Source: Culturomica massiliensis (GTDB lineage Bacteria > Bacteroidota > Bacteroidia > Bacteroidales > Marinifilaceae). From it: 64,000 nt of DNA. The position numbers and the translations under genes were made by a program. The stretch lies in the NCBI RefSeq assembly GCF_900091655.1, contig NZ_LT594621.1, positions 2,996,532 to 3,060,531 of the forward strand. Direction: 5' to 3'. Shown in pieces: positions 1 to 9,294 of this stretch. How positions within the stretch are numbered: the first letter of the stretch is position 1; each line of letters begins with the position of its first letter. The notes under the pieces are model-generated. The model was not told where the DNA came from. It ran no database searches and worked only from the letters and a program-made list of their open reading frames with translations.

Positions 1-187
1 AACACCTTGACTTTTTGACTCCTTATTCTTTCCGGAAATTCAAAAAATAGAATCAATTTACTTTACCAACCGAACATTTTCAACCCCTGATTTTCTATTT
101 TGCATTATTGTTCGTATTTTCGCAAGTTGTTAAAATAGGTAGATCAGGCTCTACCCGAAAAATAATTTACAAAATTAAGCAATCATC

Positions 188-1933
188 ATGTATAGAACAC
201 ATACCTGCGGTCAGCTTCGGCTTGAAAATGTCAATGAGAAAGTATGCCTGAGCGGCTGGGTACAAAAAATCCGTAATCTCGGTGCAATGAGTTTCATCGA
301 TCTGCGCGACAGATACGGAATTACGCAATTAGTTGTGGAAGAATCAGCTACGGCAGAAATAAAAGACAAGGCAGCCCGCCTGGGACGTGAATTCGTTATT
401 CAGGTAAATGGAAAGGTCGTTGAACGTGCCAGCAAAAATGCCAAGATCCCGACCGGAGACATTGAAATATGGATCGATACACTCGATATATTGAGCCATT
501 CGGAAATCCCGCCTTTCACCATCGAGGACAATAGCGACGGCGGCGACGAATTACGAATGAAATACCGCTACCTGGATTTACGCCGGTCGATTGTTCGGAA
601 GAATCTGGAGTTACGCCACCAGATGGCTCATTTGGTACGTAATTACCTGGACAACGAACATTTTATGGAAGTGGAAACTCCGGTATTGATCAAGAGTACT
701 CCGGAAGGAGCCCGGGACTTTGTCGTTCCTTCCCGCATGAATCAGGGACAGTTCTACGCCCTGCCGCAAAGTCCCCAAACATTCAAGCAATTACTTATGG
801 TAGCGGGTTTCGACCGTTACTATCAGATTGTAAAATGTTTCCGGGATGAAGACTTACGGGCCGACCGTCAACCTGAATTTACTCAAATCGACTGTGAAAT
901 GTCATTTGTAGAAAGAGACGATGTATTGAATATTTTTGAAGGTATGATGCGACACCTATTCAAAGAATTGAAAGGTGTCGATATTCCGGAGCTACCGCGT
1001 ATGACCTGGCACGATGCCATGGAATACTATGGATGTGACAAACCGGACATCCGTTTCGGCATGAAGTTCGTCAATCTGACCGATAACGCCCGCAACCGGG
1101 ATTTCGCGGTATTCAACGATGCTGAATATGTAGGAGCAATCTGCGTACCGGGTTGCGCTGTATATACCCGGAAACAATTAGACGAACTGACGGAATTTGT
1201 AAAACGTCCGCAAATCGGAGCCAAAGGATTGGTGTATGTCCGCTACAATGAAGACGGCAGCTTAAAATCCTCCGTCGACAAATTCTACACGCCGGAAGAT
1301 TTGAAAAACTGGGCGGAAATCTGCCAGGCAAAACCCGGCGACTTGCTCCTGCTCCTTTGCGGTCCGAAAAATAAAACGTTACCGCAACTGTCCGAATTAC
1401 GTCTGGAAATGGGAGAGCGGCTTGGCCTTCGGGACAAAAACGTATTCAAACCATTGTGGGTCGTAGATTTCCCCTTGCTGGAATGGGACGAGGAAACGCA
1501 GCGTTTCTATGCCATGCATCATCCTTTCACTTCTCCCCATCCGGAAGATGTGGATATGATGGAAAGCAACCCCGGAGCGGTACGGGCAAATGCTTATGAC
1601 ATGGTTATCAACGGTGTGGAAGTTGGAGGCGGCTCCATCCGTATCCACAATACAGAATTACAATCCCGCATGTTCAAATGTCTGGGATTCACGCCGGAAC
1701 AAGCTCAAAAACAATTCGGATTTTTGCTCAACGCATTCAAATACGGTGCACCGCCCCACGGAGGTATCGCTTTCGGCTTCGACCGGCTGGTATCGATTTT
1801 TGCCGGTTTGGACAGTATCCGGGATACCATCGCATTCCCGAAAAACAATTCAGGCCGGGATGTCATGATCGATTCTCCGTCAGAAATCAGTGACGAGCAA
1901 TTTAAAGAATTGGGTATTGAACTCAAGCTTTGA
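188..1933 (+). CDS. aspS: Aspartyl-tRNA synthetase
   Basis: Class II aminoacyl-tRNA synthetase charging tRNA-Asp in the cytoplasm. The 581-residue length fits the bacterial type. An N-terminal OB-fold anticodon-binding region (about residues 1-110) is followed by the catalytic core. Motif 2 is visible near residues 218-230 (FRDEDLRADRQPEF) and motif 3 near the C-terminus (AFGFDR). The sequence between them fits the bacterial GAD insertion. The ATG start is the natural one and leaves a full OB-fold. It is the first gene of a + strand run, with holB following after about 60 bases. Whether it is AspRS (discriminating) or AspRS/AsnRS dual specificity cannot be decided from the sequence. Confidence 0.97.
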   Translation: MYRTHTCGQLRLENVNEKVCLSGWVQKIRNLGAMSFIDLRDRYGITQLVVEESATAEIKDKAARLGREFVIQVNGKVVERASKNAKIPTGDIEIWIDTLDILSHSEIPPFTIEDNSDGGDELRMKYRYLDLRRSIVRKNLELRHQMAHLVRNYLDNEHFMEVETPVLIKSTPEGARDFVVPSRMNQGQFYALPQSPQTFKQLLMVAGFDRYYQIVKCFRDEDLRADRQPEFTQIDCEMSFVERDDVLNIFEGMMRHLFKELKGVDIPELPRMTWHDAMEYYGCDKPDIRFGMKFVNLTDNARNRDFAVFNDAEYVGAICVPGCAVYTRKQLDELTEFVKRPQIGAKGLVYVRYNEDGSLKSSVDKFYTPEDLKNWAEICQAKPGDLLLLLCGPKNKTLPQLSELRLEMGERLGLRDKNVFKPLWVVDFPLLEWDEETQRFYAMHHPFTSPHPEDVDMMESNPGAVRANAYDMVINGVEVGGGSIRIHNTELQSRMFKCLGFTPEQAQKQFGFLLNAFKYGAPPHGGIAFGFDRLVSIFAGLDSIRDTIAFPKNNSGRDVMIDSPSEISDEQFKELGIELKL

Positions 1934-1994
1934 TAAAGACACAAACTTTCAGACAAAGCTCCGCCCGGTTATAAATATTTAAAATTGAATTAAC

Positions 1995-3113
1995 TTGTTC
2001 AAGGACATTATCGGACACGAAGACATCAAGCAAAGGCTGATTACCTCCCTGCAAACGGGACGTATCAGCCATGCCCAATTATTTGCCGGTTCAACCGGCT
2101 ACGGCTCGCTTGCTTTGGCACTCGCCTTCGCCCAATATGTGTTCTGTACAGGCGATAAAAAAGAAGATGCCTGCGGAGTTTGTCCCTCATGCAAGCAGAT
2201 GCAAAAACTGATCCATCCGGACTTACATTTCGTTTTTCCGGTCGTACGGAAAACCAAGCTGCCCGTAAGCGACGAATATATCAATGAATGGAGAAGCCTG
2301 CTCCTGCAAAGTCCGTATTTCAACCTCGAAGATTGGCAGGCTGCCATGCACGTGGAAGACAATGCCCAATCTGCCATCTATACCGAGGAAAGTGCGAACA
2401 TTCTGCGTAAATTAAACCTCAAAGCCTTTGAGTCCGATTATAAAATCATGATTATCTGGCTGCCGGAGAAAATGAATCCGGAATGTTCCAATAAATTATT
2501 AAAAATTATAGAAGAACCGTATGATAAAACATTGTTCCTGATGGTATCCGAACACCCGGAACAAATTATCACTACAATTCAATCCCGTACCCAACGAATT
2601 ACCATTCCGCCGTTAGAAAAAAGTGTGATAAAGCAACACTTAATGACTGAAAAAGGTATAAATGAAGAGAAAGCGGAAGAATATGCTCATGTGGCTGCCG
2701 GAAACTGGTATAAAGCTTTGCGGCTATTAAACGAATCGGAAGAGCAAATCTACAACCAGGAAAAATTTATCAGCCTGATGCGGCTTTGTTGGGAAAGGAA
2801 AATGTTACCGGTAAACGAATGGGTAAGCGAAATAGCCGGAATCGGACGGGAACGCCAAAAAAATTTTCTCACTCACTCTTTGCGAATGCTGCGCGAAAAT
2901 TTTATGAAAAATTTTGGTTTACATGTCTTGAATTACATGACCGAAAGAGAAAAACAATTTTCCATAAAATTTTCTCCTTACGTTCACGAAGGGAATATCA
3001 TCCCTTTATCGGAGGAATTCGAAAAAGCATATCATGACATCAGCCGGAACGGCAATGCCAAAATTATCTTCACCGATTTATGTATTAAGGTGATGCAAAA
3101 TATAAGACCTTAA
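1995..3113 (+). CDS. holB: DNA polymerase III delta prime subunit
   Basis: Clamp-loader subunit of the replicative DNA polymerase (372 residues). The N-terminal AAA+ fold opens with FKDIIGHEDIKQRL and carries a four-cysteine zinc module near residues 50-70 (C..DACGVCPSC). The Walker A position reads GSTGYGSL and lacks the lysine, as expected for delta prime, which does not hydrolyse ATP. The likely start is TTG at 1995, because the conserved FKDIIG begins immediately after it and no upstream ATG is in frame. It lies between aspS and ricT, and a RicT-like PSP1 gene next to holB is a common bacterial arrangement. Confidence 0.9.
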   Translation: MFKDIIGHEDIKQRLITSLQTGRISHAQLFAGSTGYGSLALALAFAQYVFCTGDKKEDACGVCPSCKQMQKLIHPDLHFVFPVVRKTKLPVSDEYINEWRSLLLQSPYFNLEDWQAAMHVEDNAQSAIYTEESANILRKLNLKAFESDYKIMIIWLPEKMNPECSNKLLKIIEEPYDKTLFLMVSEHPEQIITTIQSRTQRITIPPLEKSVIKQHLMTEKGINEEKAEEYAHVAAGNWYKALRLLNESEEQIYNQEKFISLMRLCWERKMLPVNEWVSEIAGIGRERQKNFLTHSLRMLRENFMKNFGLHVLNYMTEREKQFSIKFSPYVHEGNIIPLSEEFEKAYHDISRNGNAKIIFTDLCIKVMQNIRP

Positions 3114-3150
3114 TTAAGGAACAACCAATAAAGTTAAAAGATTGACATTT

Positions 3151-4701
3151 ATGAACAAAGACAATATATTATACGACGATCAACTGGAACTCCCGGAAAA
3201 TGCCTCACCTTCAAACGACACGGAAAAGGAGGAAATCATTATACAGGAAGCAGAAGAGATTATAGCTGTTGAAGAAATCCAGCCGGAAACGGTAAATAGT
3301 ACTGAAAATTCAGACACCACTCCTCTGTCTGCCGAGGAAGATACGGAAATGCCCCAGGTAAAATGGGAAAAGCAGGAAGAAGCCGAATCAACCGTGGAGC
3401 CCGAACTACTTTTACGCCGGGAACGCAAGGAAGTCCGGCCGGTTATCGACCACCGTCTGTTGGCCGGAAAATTATCCGTGTACAACTGGCTCAGCGATGT
3501 CCCGGACAACAGTTGCCCTTCAGAAATTGTAGAAGTACGATTTAAAAATACCCGGAAGGGATTTTACAGTAATCCGTCCAGATTGAACCTCCAGGAAGGA
3601 GACATTGTCGCCGTTGAAGCTGCCCTTGGTCACGATATCGGTATCATATCACTGACCGGAGAACTGGTCAAAGAACAACTCCGCATGAAAAAAGTGGATT
3701 TGGTCAGAAATCCGTTGAAAAAAATATACCGTAAAGCTAAACCTCACGACATAGAGAAATGGCAGCAAGCCATTGCTTTGGAGCATGAAACCATGATTCG
3801 TTCCAGAAAGATCGCTGCCGACCTGAAACTGAATATGAAAATCGGGGACGTCGAATACCAGGGCGACAAAACCAAAGCTATTTTCTATTACATTGCAGAC
3901 GACCGTGTCGATTTCCGGACATTGATCAAAATACTGGCCGAAACCTTCCACATCCGGATTGAAATGAAGCAGATCGGAGCCCGGCAGGAAGCAGGGCGCA
4001 TCGGAGGTATCGGACCGTGTGGCTTACAACTGTGCTGTTCAACTTACATTACGAATTTTGTATCCGTGTCTACTTCGGCAGCACGCTATCAGGACATTTC
4101 CCTGAATCCTCAAAAACTGGCAGGACAGTGCGGTAAACTGAAATGCTGCCTCAACTACGAAGTAGACGCCTATGTCGATGCTCAAAAAGATTTTCCATCG
4201 GCCAATATTACCCTGAATACCGGAGAGGGCCTTCTTTATCACCAGAAAACCGACATCTTCGGACAAGTTATGTATTACAGTTTCGACAAAGAAGGAAGAG
4301 GAGCTTTGATTAAATTGCCGGTTAAACGTATCAAAGAAATTATAGCCTTAAACCGCAAAGGAATCGTACCTCCGAAGGCAAACGATGCCACCGAGGAAGA
4401 AGAAGCCGCAATCAAATATACAGACGGTGTCGGAGAAGAGAGCCTGAACCGTTTCGACGACAAAAAACAAAAAAGACGTCGTCCGAAAAACAGAAACAAT
4501 AATCCGAACAAGAACAACAATGCCAACCCGGGAAACAACCGGCCGCAAAATAACAATCGGCCGGAAAATAATAGCCGGCCGGAAAACAAAACAAACCCTT
4601 CCGGAGAAAATCCGCGTAATAACCCCAGAAGAAACCGCAGACCGGAAGACAGAGGCGAAAAACCGACGAACCAAACCAATCAAAGACAGAAAAACGAATA
4701 A
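3151..4701 (+). CDS. ricT: PSP1-domain protein, RicT/YaaT-like
   Basis: PSP1-family protein; in Bacillus the RicT homologue works in an Fe-S containing complex that affects RNA maturation. I take ATG 3151 as start; a TTG nine bases earlier is also open. An acidic N-terminal region of about 100 residues precedes the PSP1 core. The core holds the cysteine cluster GPCGLQLCCS and CGKLKCCLNYE (about residues 290-340) that fits cofactor binding. The last 80 residues are a low-complexity tail rich in Asn, Arg and Pro with repeated RPENN-like units, which is basic and probably disordered. Function in Bacteroidetes is inferred. Confidence 0.85.
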   Translation: MNKDNILYDDQLELPENASPSNDTEKEEIIIQEAEEIIAVEEIQPETVNSTENSDTTPLSAEEDTEMPQVKWEKQEEAESTVEPELLLRRERKEVRPVIDHRLLAGKLSVYNWLSDVPDNSCPSEIVEVRFKNTRKGFYSNPSRLNLQEGDIVAVEAALGHDIGIISLTGELVKEQLRMKKVDLVRNPLKKIYRKAKPHDIEKWQQAIALEHETMIRSRKIAADLKLNMKIGDVEYQGDKTKAIFYYIADDRVDFRTLIKILAETFHIRIEMKQIGARQEAGRIGGIGPCGLQLCCSTYITNFVSVSTSAARYQDISLNPQKLAGQCGKLKCCLNYEVDAYVDAQKDFPSANITLNTGEGLLYHQKTDIFGQVMYYSFDKEGRGALIKLPVKRIKEIIALNRKGIVPPKANDATEEEEAAIKYTDGVGEESLNRFDDKKQKRRRPKNRNNNPNKNNNANPGNNRPQNNNRPENNSRPENKTNPSGENPRNNPRRNRRPEDRGEKPTNQTNQRQKNE

Positions 4702-4713
4702 AGCAGATGAGTT

Positions 4714-5532
4714 ATGAATAACTACCGTCCATATCCGTCCATTACACCGGCCGTCAAAATCATCATTATCATCAATGTCATCATGTATTTCATGACAGAG
4801 ATAATCGACAAAAAGACCGGTTCAAATCTTTCCAACACACTCGGTTTGCATTTACCGCAATCCGAATATTGGGCACCCTACCAATACATCACCCACATGT
4901 TTATGCACGGGAGTATCAGTCACCTGTTCTTCAATATGTTTGCCTTATTCATGTTCGGACGGGTACTGGAAAGTATATGGGGTACCCAACGTTTTCTGGT
5001 GTATTATTTTGTTACCGGATTGGGGGCTGCCGCCTTAAACAGCGCTGTCGGCTGGTGGGAATACGATAAAATGTATGAGCAATTTCAAGCTTTTCAAAAT
5101 ACACCTCAACCGGAAATACTGGCCGAATTCATACGGGCACACATCTCCCATCCGGCAGGCTGGGTATGGGAGCTTATCGACAATTGGTCGAACAATCCCA
5201 ATGTTCCTCAATACATTCAGGCCGGAGAAGACCTTTTTCGCAGAGTAATTACGGAAACCGTCAACATCCCGACCATCGGGGCCTCCGGTGCCATATTCGG
5301 AATATTACTGGCTTTCGGCATGCTTTTCCCGAATACCGAGCTTTTCCTGATGTTCATTCCGATTCCGATCAAGGCCAAATACTTTGTGATCGGTTACGGT
5401 CTATTGGAATTTTTCCTCGGCATACAAAACAGTGCCGGAGACAACGTAGCCCACTTTGCCCATTTGGGCGGTATGCTATTCGGCTTTATCCTGATTAAAT
5501 ATTGGGGGAAAAACCGGAAAAAATTCTATTAG
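4714..5532 (+). CDS. Rhomboid-family intramembrane serine protease (first of two)
   Basis: Polytopic membrane protein of 272 residues. Rhomboid hallmarks are visible: the serine motif GASGAIFG with Ser191 and the C-terminal helix HFAHLGG with His250, forming the Ser-His dyad. An HxxxxH-N helix (HGSISHLFFNMFALFMFG) lies near residues 65-82. A long loop (about residues 115-185) sits between helices, larger than in a minimal rhomboid. It follows ricT by 12 bases and precedes a second rhomboid, so the two are probably co-transcribed. Substrates are unknown. Confidence 0.88.
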   Translation: MNNYRPYPSITPAVKIIIIINVIMYFMTEIIDKKTGSNLSNTLGLHLPQSEYWAPYQYITHMFMHGSISHLFFNMFALFMFGRVLESIWGTQRFLVYYFVTGLGAAALNSAVGWWEYDKMYEQFQAFQNTPQPEILAEFIRAHISHPAGWVWELIDNWSNNPNVPQYIQAGEDLFRRVITETVNIPTIGASGAIFGILLAFGMLFPNTELFLMFIPIPIKAKYFVIGYGLLEFFLGIQNSAGDNVAHFAHLGGMLFGFILIKYWGKNRKKFY

Positions 5533-5610
5533 CAGACGGTTTCAGATTCAGGATGTATCAGCAGGTCATCGCTATTACAATCTTAAATCCAAATCCAAGA
5601 TAAAAATTAC

Positions 5611-6528
5611 ATGTTTTACAGAGCTTACGGCGGAAATTTTTCAGAAGGGTTAGGAAAGGGGATACGGACTTCTTTCAAACGGGGTTCTTCGTTGACCCGG
5701 TTGATATACATCAATATCGGCATCTTTTTAATCATAAAGATATTGGGTGTGGTAAGCATCCTGGGCGGCAAGGGGAATATACTGGATAACTTCCTGTTGG
5801 AAAACTTAGGGATTTCTGCCGATCCGGAATATCTGCTTTTCCGGCCGTGGACTTTATTTACTTACATGTTCACCCATTTCGGCTTTCTGCATCTGTTATT
5901 CAATATGTTATGGCTATATTGGTTCGGCAGTTTCTTCCTGAATCATTTTTCGCAGAAAGAACTGACAGGGGTATACCTGTTCGGAGGTATATCGGGAGCC
6001 CTGTTATATATGCTGGCTTATAACATCTTCCCGGGATTCGACAGCGCTCATTCCTGGGCAATAGGAGCCTCGGCTTCTGTCATGGCTATTGTATTTGCAG
6101 TCTGTTTTTATCTGCCGCAACACCGGATATACATCTTTCTGATAGGACCGGTAAAGCTGATTTATCTGGCACTTTTTACCGCAGCGATCGACATCTTAAG
6201 CATTCCTTCTTCCAACCCGGGAGGACATATCGCCCACCTCGGAGGTGCCCTCTTCGGCTATCTTTTTATCATCGGCGTAAAACACCATTGCAACCCGGTT
6301 AAAGCATTGAGTTCTTTACCGGAAAAAGTAATACAATTATTCACCCGCAGAAAAAAGGTACACCTCAAATACAAAAAAAACGTATCCGAAATGAACGACC
6401 GGGAATACAATGAGTACAAAAAAAACAGAGATGCCCGCATCGACCACATTTTAGATAAAATATCCCGGTCCGGTTATGAAAGTCTGACCCGGGAAGAAAA
6501 AGAAATACTGTTCCGTTCGGGAAAATAA
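5611..6528 (+). CDS. Rhomboid-family intramembrane serine protease (second of two)
   Basis: 305-residue rhomboid. The catalytic Ser154 lies in IGASASVMA and His209 in HIAHLGGALFGY, and the upstream helix has HLLFNMLWLYWFG. Unlike its neighbour it has a cytosolic basic C-terminal extension of about 80 residues (from about 225), rich in Lys and Arg. It is 78 bases downstream of the first rhomboid and 18 bases upstream of an EEP-family gene. The two rhomboids are diverged and not a recent duplication. Confidence 0.88.
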   Translation: MFYRAYGGNFSEGLGKGIRTSFKRGSSLTRLIYINIGIFLIIKILGVVSILGGKGNILDNFLLENLGISADPEYLLFRPWTLFTYMFTHFGFLHLLFNMLWLYWFGSFFLNHFSQKELTGVYLFGGISGALLYMLAYNIFPGFDSAHSWAIGASASVMAIVFAVCFYLPQHRIYIFLIGPVKLIYLALFTAAIDILSIPSSNPGGHIAHLGGALFGYLFIIGVKHHCNPVKALSSLPEKVIQLFTRRKKVHLKYKKNVSEMNDREYNEYKKNRDARIDHILDKISRSGYESLTREEKEILFRSGK

Positions 6529-6546
6529 AAGATTTTAAATATCGGG

Positions 6547-7614
6547 ATGAGTAAGCTTTTGGACAAAATCGTTTTTATCGGCAGCCTTATTGCCATCGTA
6601 GGACTACTCGGGTCCTATACGGCCCGCTATATCGATCCCAACACTTTTGTCATTCCGTCCCTGTTAGGACTAGCTTATCCCTACCTGTTACTGTCTAACC
6701 TGTTATTGTTGCTATATTGGATTGCCCGTTGGAAAAAAACCGCTCTTATCCACGTCTGTGTATTGGCACTCGGCATTCCGTTTTTCACCAGCTATTACGG
6801 TACCAACAACAATCACACGGACGAAACGGCTCACGACATAGCGGTTTTATCCTACAACATACGTTATTTCGACCGTTACGGCTGGAACAAAGACGATAAA
6901 ACAAAAGAAAAGCTGATCAAATACCTAAACGGCTACAAGGGAGATGTCGTATGCCTGCAAGAATTTCCGTTTCAGAATCGTTCCTCCAAAGTTTCGGGAC
7001 CGGTCCGGCAATTATCTTCCTACCCCTATCGGTATATACAAAAAAACATGGCCGTATTCTCCCGTTACCCCATTATTAACTGCCGGGAAATACCTTTCAG
7101 TCAGGAATATACCAGTTCCTGTATATATTGCGATATTATAAAGGAACAAGATACCGTACGGATTTACAACATTCATCTGGAATCCTATAAACTGGGCACA
7201 AAAGAAAGAAAATTCGTCAAAGACATCACACAGGGAGAGGGACACGATATTTCAGGAGGTGTTAAAAATCTGGTATCGCGCATTACAAAAGCCAACAAAA
7301 ACCGGGCTACACAAGCTTTACTCATCAAATCGGAAATTCAAAAATCCCCCTACCCACTCATCGTCTGCGGAGACTTTAATGACACCCCGCTCTCCTACAG
7401 CTACAGGACGATTTCCAAAGGACTATCCGACAGCTTCCTTGAAAAAGGACGCGGCCTAGGCAACACATACATCGGAGAATTTCCGTCCTTCCGGATTGAT
7501 TATATATTACACTCTCCCGATTATCAGGCCCTCAGCTACAGCCGGGAGGCCGTAACCCTATCCGATCACTATCCCATCAGTTGCAAGCTGAAAAAACATA
7601 CACCCAAAAAATAA
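6547..7614 (+). CDS. Membrane-anchored endonuclease/exonuclease/phosphatase (EEP) family protein
   Basis: 355 residues. Two or three N-terminal hydrophobic helices (about residues 8-80) anchor an EEP fold. Visible EEP motifs are SYNIRYFD, the metal ligand in CLQEF, IYNIHLES, CGDFNDTP and the terminal SDHYPIS. The domain is expected to face the periplasm. The family includes nucleases, inositol-phosphate phosphatases and sphingomyelinases, and I cannot choose among them. Likely the last gene of the run that starts at aspS. Confidence 0.85.
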   Translation: MSKLLDKIVFIGSLIAIVGLLGSYTARYIDPNTFVIPSLLGLAYPYLLLSNLLLLLYWIARWKKTALIHVCVLALGIPFFTSYYGTNNNHTDETAHDIAVLSYNIRYFDRYGWNKDDKTKEKLIKYLNGYKGDVVCLQEFPFQNRSSKVSGPVRQLSSYPYRYIQKNMAVFSRYPIINCREIPFSQEYTSSCIYCDIIKEQDTVRIYNIHLESYKLGTKERKFVKDITQGEGHDISGGVKNLVSRITKANKNRATQALLIKSEIQKSPYPLIVCGDFNDTPLSYSYRTISKGLSDSFLEKGRGLGNTYIGEFPSFRIDYILHSPDYQALSYSREAVTLSDHYPISCKLKKHTPKK

Positions 7615-7633
7615 TCGGAACGACTCTTTTCGT

Positions 7634-7664
7634 TTTGGTTTTTCCTGAAAAATATATACATTTG
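7634..7664 (+). promoter_or_regulatory. Bacteroidetes-type promoter of tRNA-Ala
   Basis: The -33 element TTTG (7634-7637) is separated by exactly 19 bases from the -7 element TACATTTG (7657-7664), a full match to the Bacteroidetes primary-sigma consensus. The tRNA starts 32 bases after the -7 box. Confidence 0.75.
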
Positions 7665-7696
7665 CAAACGCAAGAAGGCAATATGGTTTTCATATC

Positions 7697-7773
<77 letters not shown>

Positions 7774-7812
7774 AACGGACAAGGTTTCAGCTTTGTCCGT
7801 TTTCTTTTTTTT
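7774..7812 (+). terminator. Intrinsic terminator after tRNA-Ala
   Basis: Inverted repeat ACGGACAA / TTGTCCGT around a short loop, followed by a long T-rich run on the + strand. It begins directly after the CCA end. Confidence 0.85.
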
Positions 7813-7846
7813 GCTAACTTAGCCATCTCAACGGAAATTAAAGCCT

Positions 7847-8947
7847 ATGGAAGGGGAACAGCAGATACTGACCAAAAAAATCAGTCCGTATAAGATTATT
7901 TATCCGATACTCATCGGTCTGGCTGTGGTGTCATACATGCTTTACAAGGAATTCGATCCTAAAGCGTTCGACCAGATTCATTTTACGTGGACATCGGCAG
8001 CCTGGCTATTGGTAGCGATACTGTGTATGGCCGTCCGGGACATCGGCTATGTCATCCGGCTGCATGTTCTCGCCGGCAAACGGCTTTCCTGGGTACAATC
8101 GTTACGGATTGTCTTTTTATGGGAATTTACTTCAGCGGTCACGCCTTCCGCCATCGGAGGCACCAGCATCGCTATATTGTTTGTCAATAAAGAAGGGATA
8201 AAAGTGGGACGGAGTTCTGCCATTGTCATGGCCACTTCCTTTCTCGACGAATTGTATTTCATCATCATGTTCCCGCTGATTTTATTGTTTGTCAACCACA
8301 CCCTTTTGTGGAATATACCGGACGCCAGCAAAGCCGTTGCCGACAGTTTATTCTGGTTCGCCATCGGAGGTTATTCCATCAAGCTGGCTTACCTGATTAT
8401 TCTCAGCTACGGACTATTTAAAAATCCCCGGGGATTGAAATATCTCATCATGAAATGTTTCAAATGGCGGATATTGCGAAAATGGAGGCAAAATGCCAAC
8501 GAAGCCGGCTACGACATTATCCGGAACTCCAAAGAATTAAAACAAATGCCCTTCTCGTTCTGGCTGAAAACATTCGGAGCAACGTTTTTCTCGTGGACAG
8601 CCCGGTATTGGGTAGTAAACGCGATCCTGATGGCTTTCTGGGCAGGACGTTACGACTGGGCCCAACATTTTCTGATCTTTGCCCGTCAACTGGTCATGTG
8701 GATTATGATGCTGATAAGCCCTACTCCCGGTGGCAGCGGATTTGCAGAATATGTATTTTCCAAATACCTGGGCGAATTCCTGCCCAGTGCCGGAGTAGCT
8801 GTAGCAATGGCCATATTATGGCGGCTGATCAGTTACTACCCCTATCTGTTCATCGGCGCTTTTATTGTTCCCCGATGGATTGCAAAACATTTCGGACAAG
8901 GGAAATCCAAAACTTTAAAATCAGAACACCATGGCACGCATGTTTGA
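7847..8947 (+). CDS. Lysylphosphatidylglycerol synthase TM-region (UPF0104) family membrane protein
   Basis: 366-residue polytopic inner-membrane protein with about eight hydrophobic segments. It matches the flippase-like domain of the MprF/AglD group: the family-typical SAVTPSAIGGTSIAILF segment lies near residues 95-112 and SPTPGGSGFAEYVF near 284-298. It lacks the soluble lysyl-transferase domain of MprF. It therefore probably moves or handles a lipid-linked substrate, which is unknown. Its 3' end overlaps the next gene by 17 bases, implying translational coupling. Confidence 0.82.
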   Translation: MEGEQQILTKKISPYKIIYPILIGLAVVSYMLYKEFDPKAFDQIHFTWTSAAWLLVAILCMAVRDIGYVIRLHVLAGKRLSWVQSLRIVFLWEFTSAVTPSAIGGTSIAILFVNKEGIKVGRSSAIVMATSFLDELYFIIMFPLILLFVNHTLLWNIPDASKAVADSLFWFAIGGYSIKLAYLIILSYGLFKNPRGLKYLIMKCFKWRILRKWRQNANEAGYDIIRNSKELKQMPFSFWLKTFGATFFSWTARYWVVNAILMAFWAGRYDWAQHFLIFARQLVMWIMMLISPTPGGSGFAEYVFSKYLGEFLPSAGVAVAMAILWRLISYYPYLFIGAFIVPRWIAKHFGQGKSKTLKSEHHGTHV

Positions 8948-9251
8948 AAGAAAAGATACCCGGAAATTTGATCTGAAGCCCCGCTATTGGGATCCGGAAA
9001 AAGAAGAACGGGAAGAACGGGAAAAGCGAATCAAAGCCGAACTGGGCATCCGGGAAGACGACAAAGATGCTTATATCCCGAACATAAAGGGACATTTTAC
9101 CGAATTGTATAAACAACGGAAAGCCCAGCGAAAAGGTCACAACGGCCAATATGCTGTCCGCCTCTTTATGGTGCTCATCATTATCTTTTTAGCAGCACTT
9201 TTTATTATGATGCGTTACTCCGAAGGTGTGTTGAAATTTCTCGGCATGTAA
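8931..9251 (+). CDS. Small conserved membrane protein with charged N-terminus
   Basis: 106 residues. The first 75 are highly charged (runs of Glu, Lys and Arg), followed by a single transmembrane helix at about 80-98, so it is probably a tail-anchored protein with a cytosolic domain. It starts inside the upstream membrane protein gene (17-base overlap) and precedes mutL by 43 bases. I do not recognise a named family. The overlap and good reading frame support it as real. Confidence 0.75.
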   Translation: MARMFERKDTRKFDLKPRYWDPEKEEREEREKRIKAELGIREDDKDAYIPNIKGHFTELYKQRKAQRKGHNGQYAVRLFMVLIIIFLAALFIMMRYSEGVLKFLGM

Positions 9252-9294
9252 ACCATCGCTATTCAATTTATAACAGTTAGTATCAAATTATTAT

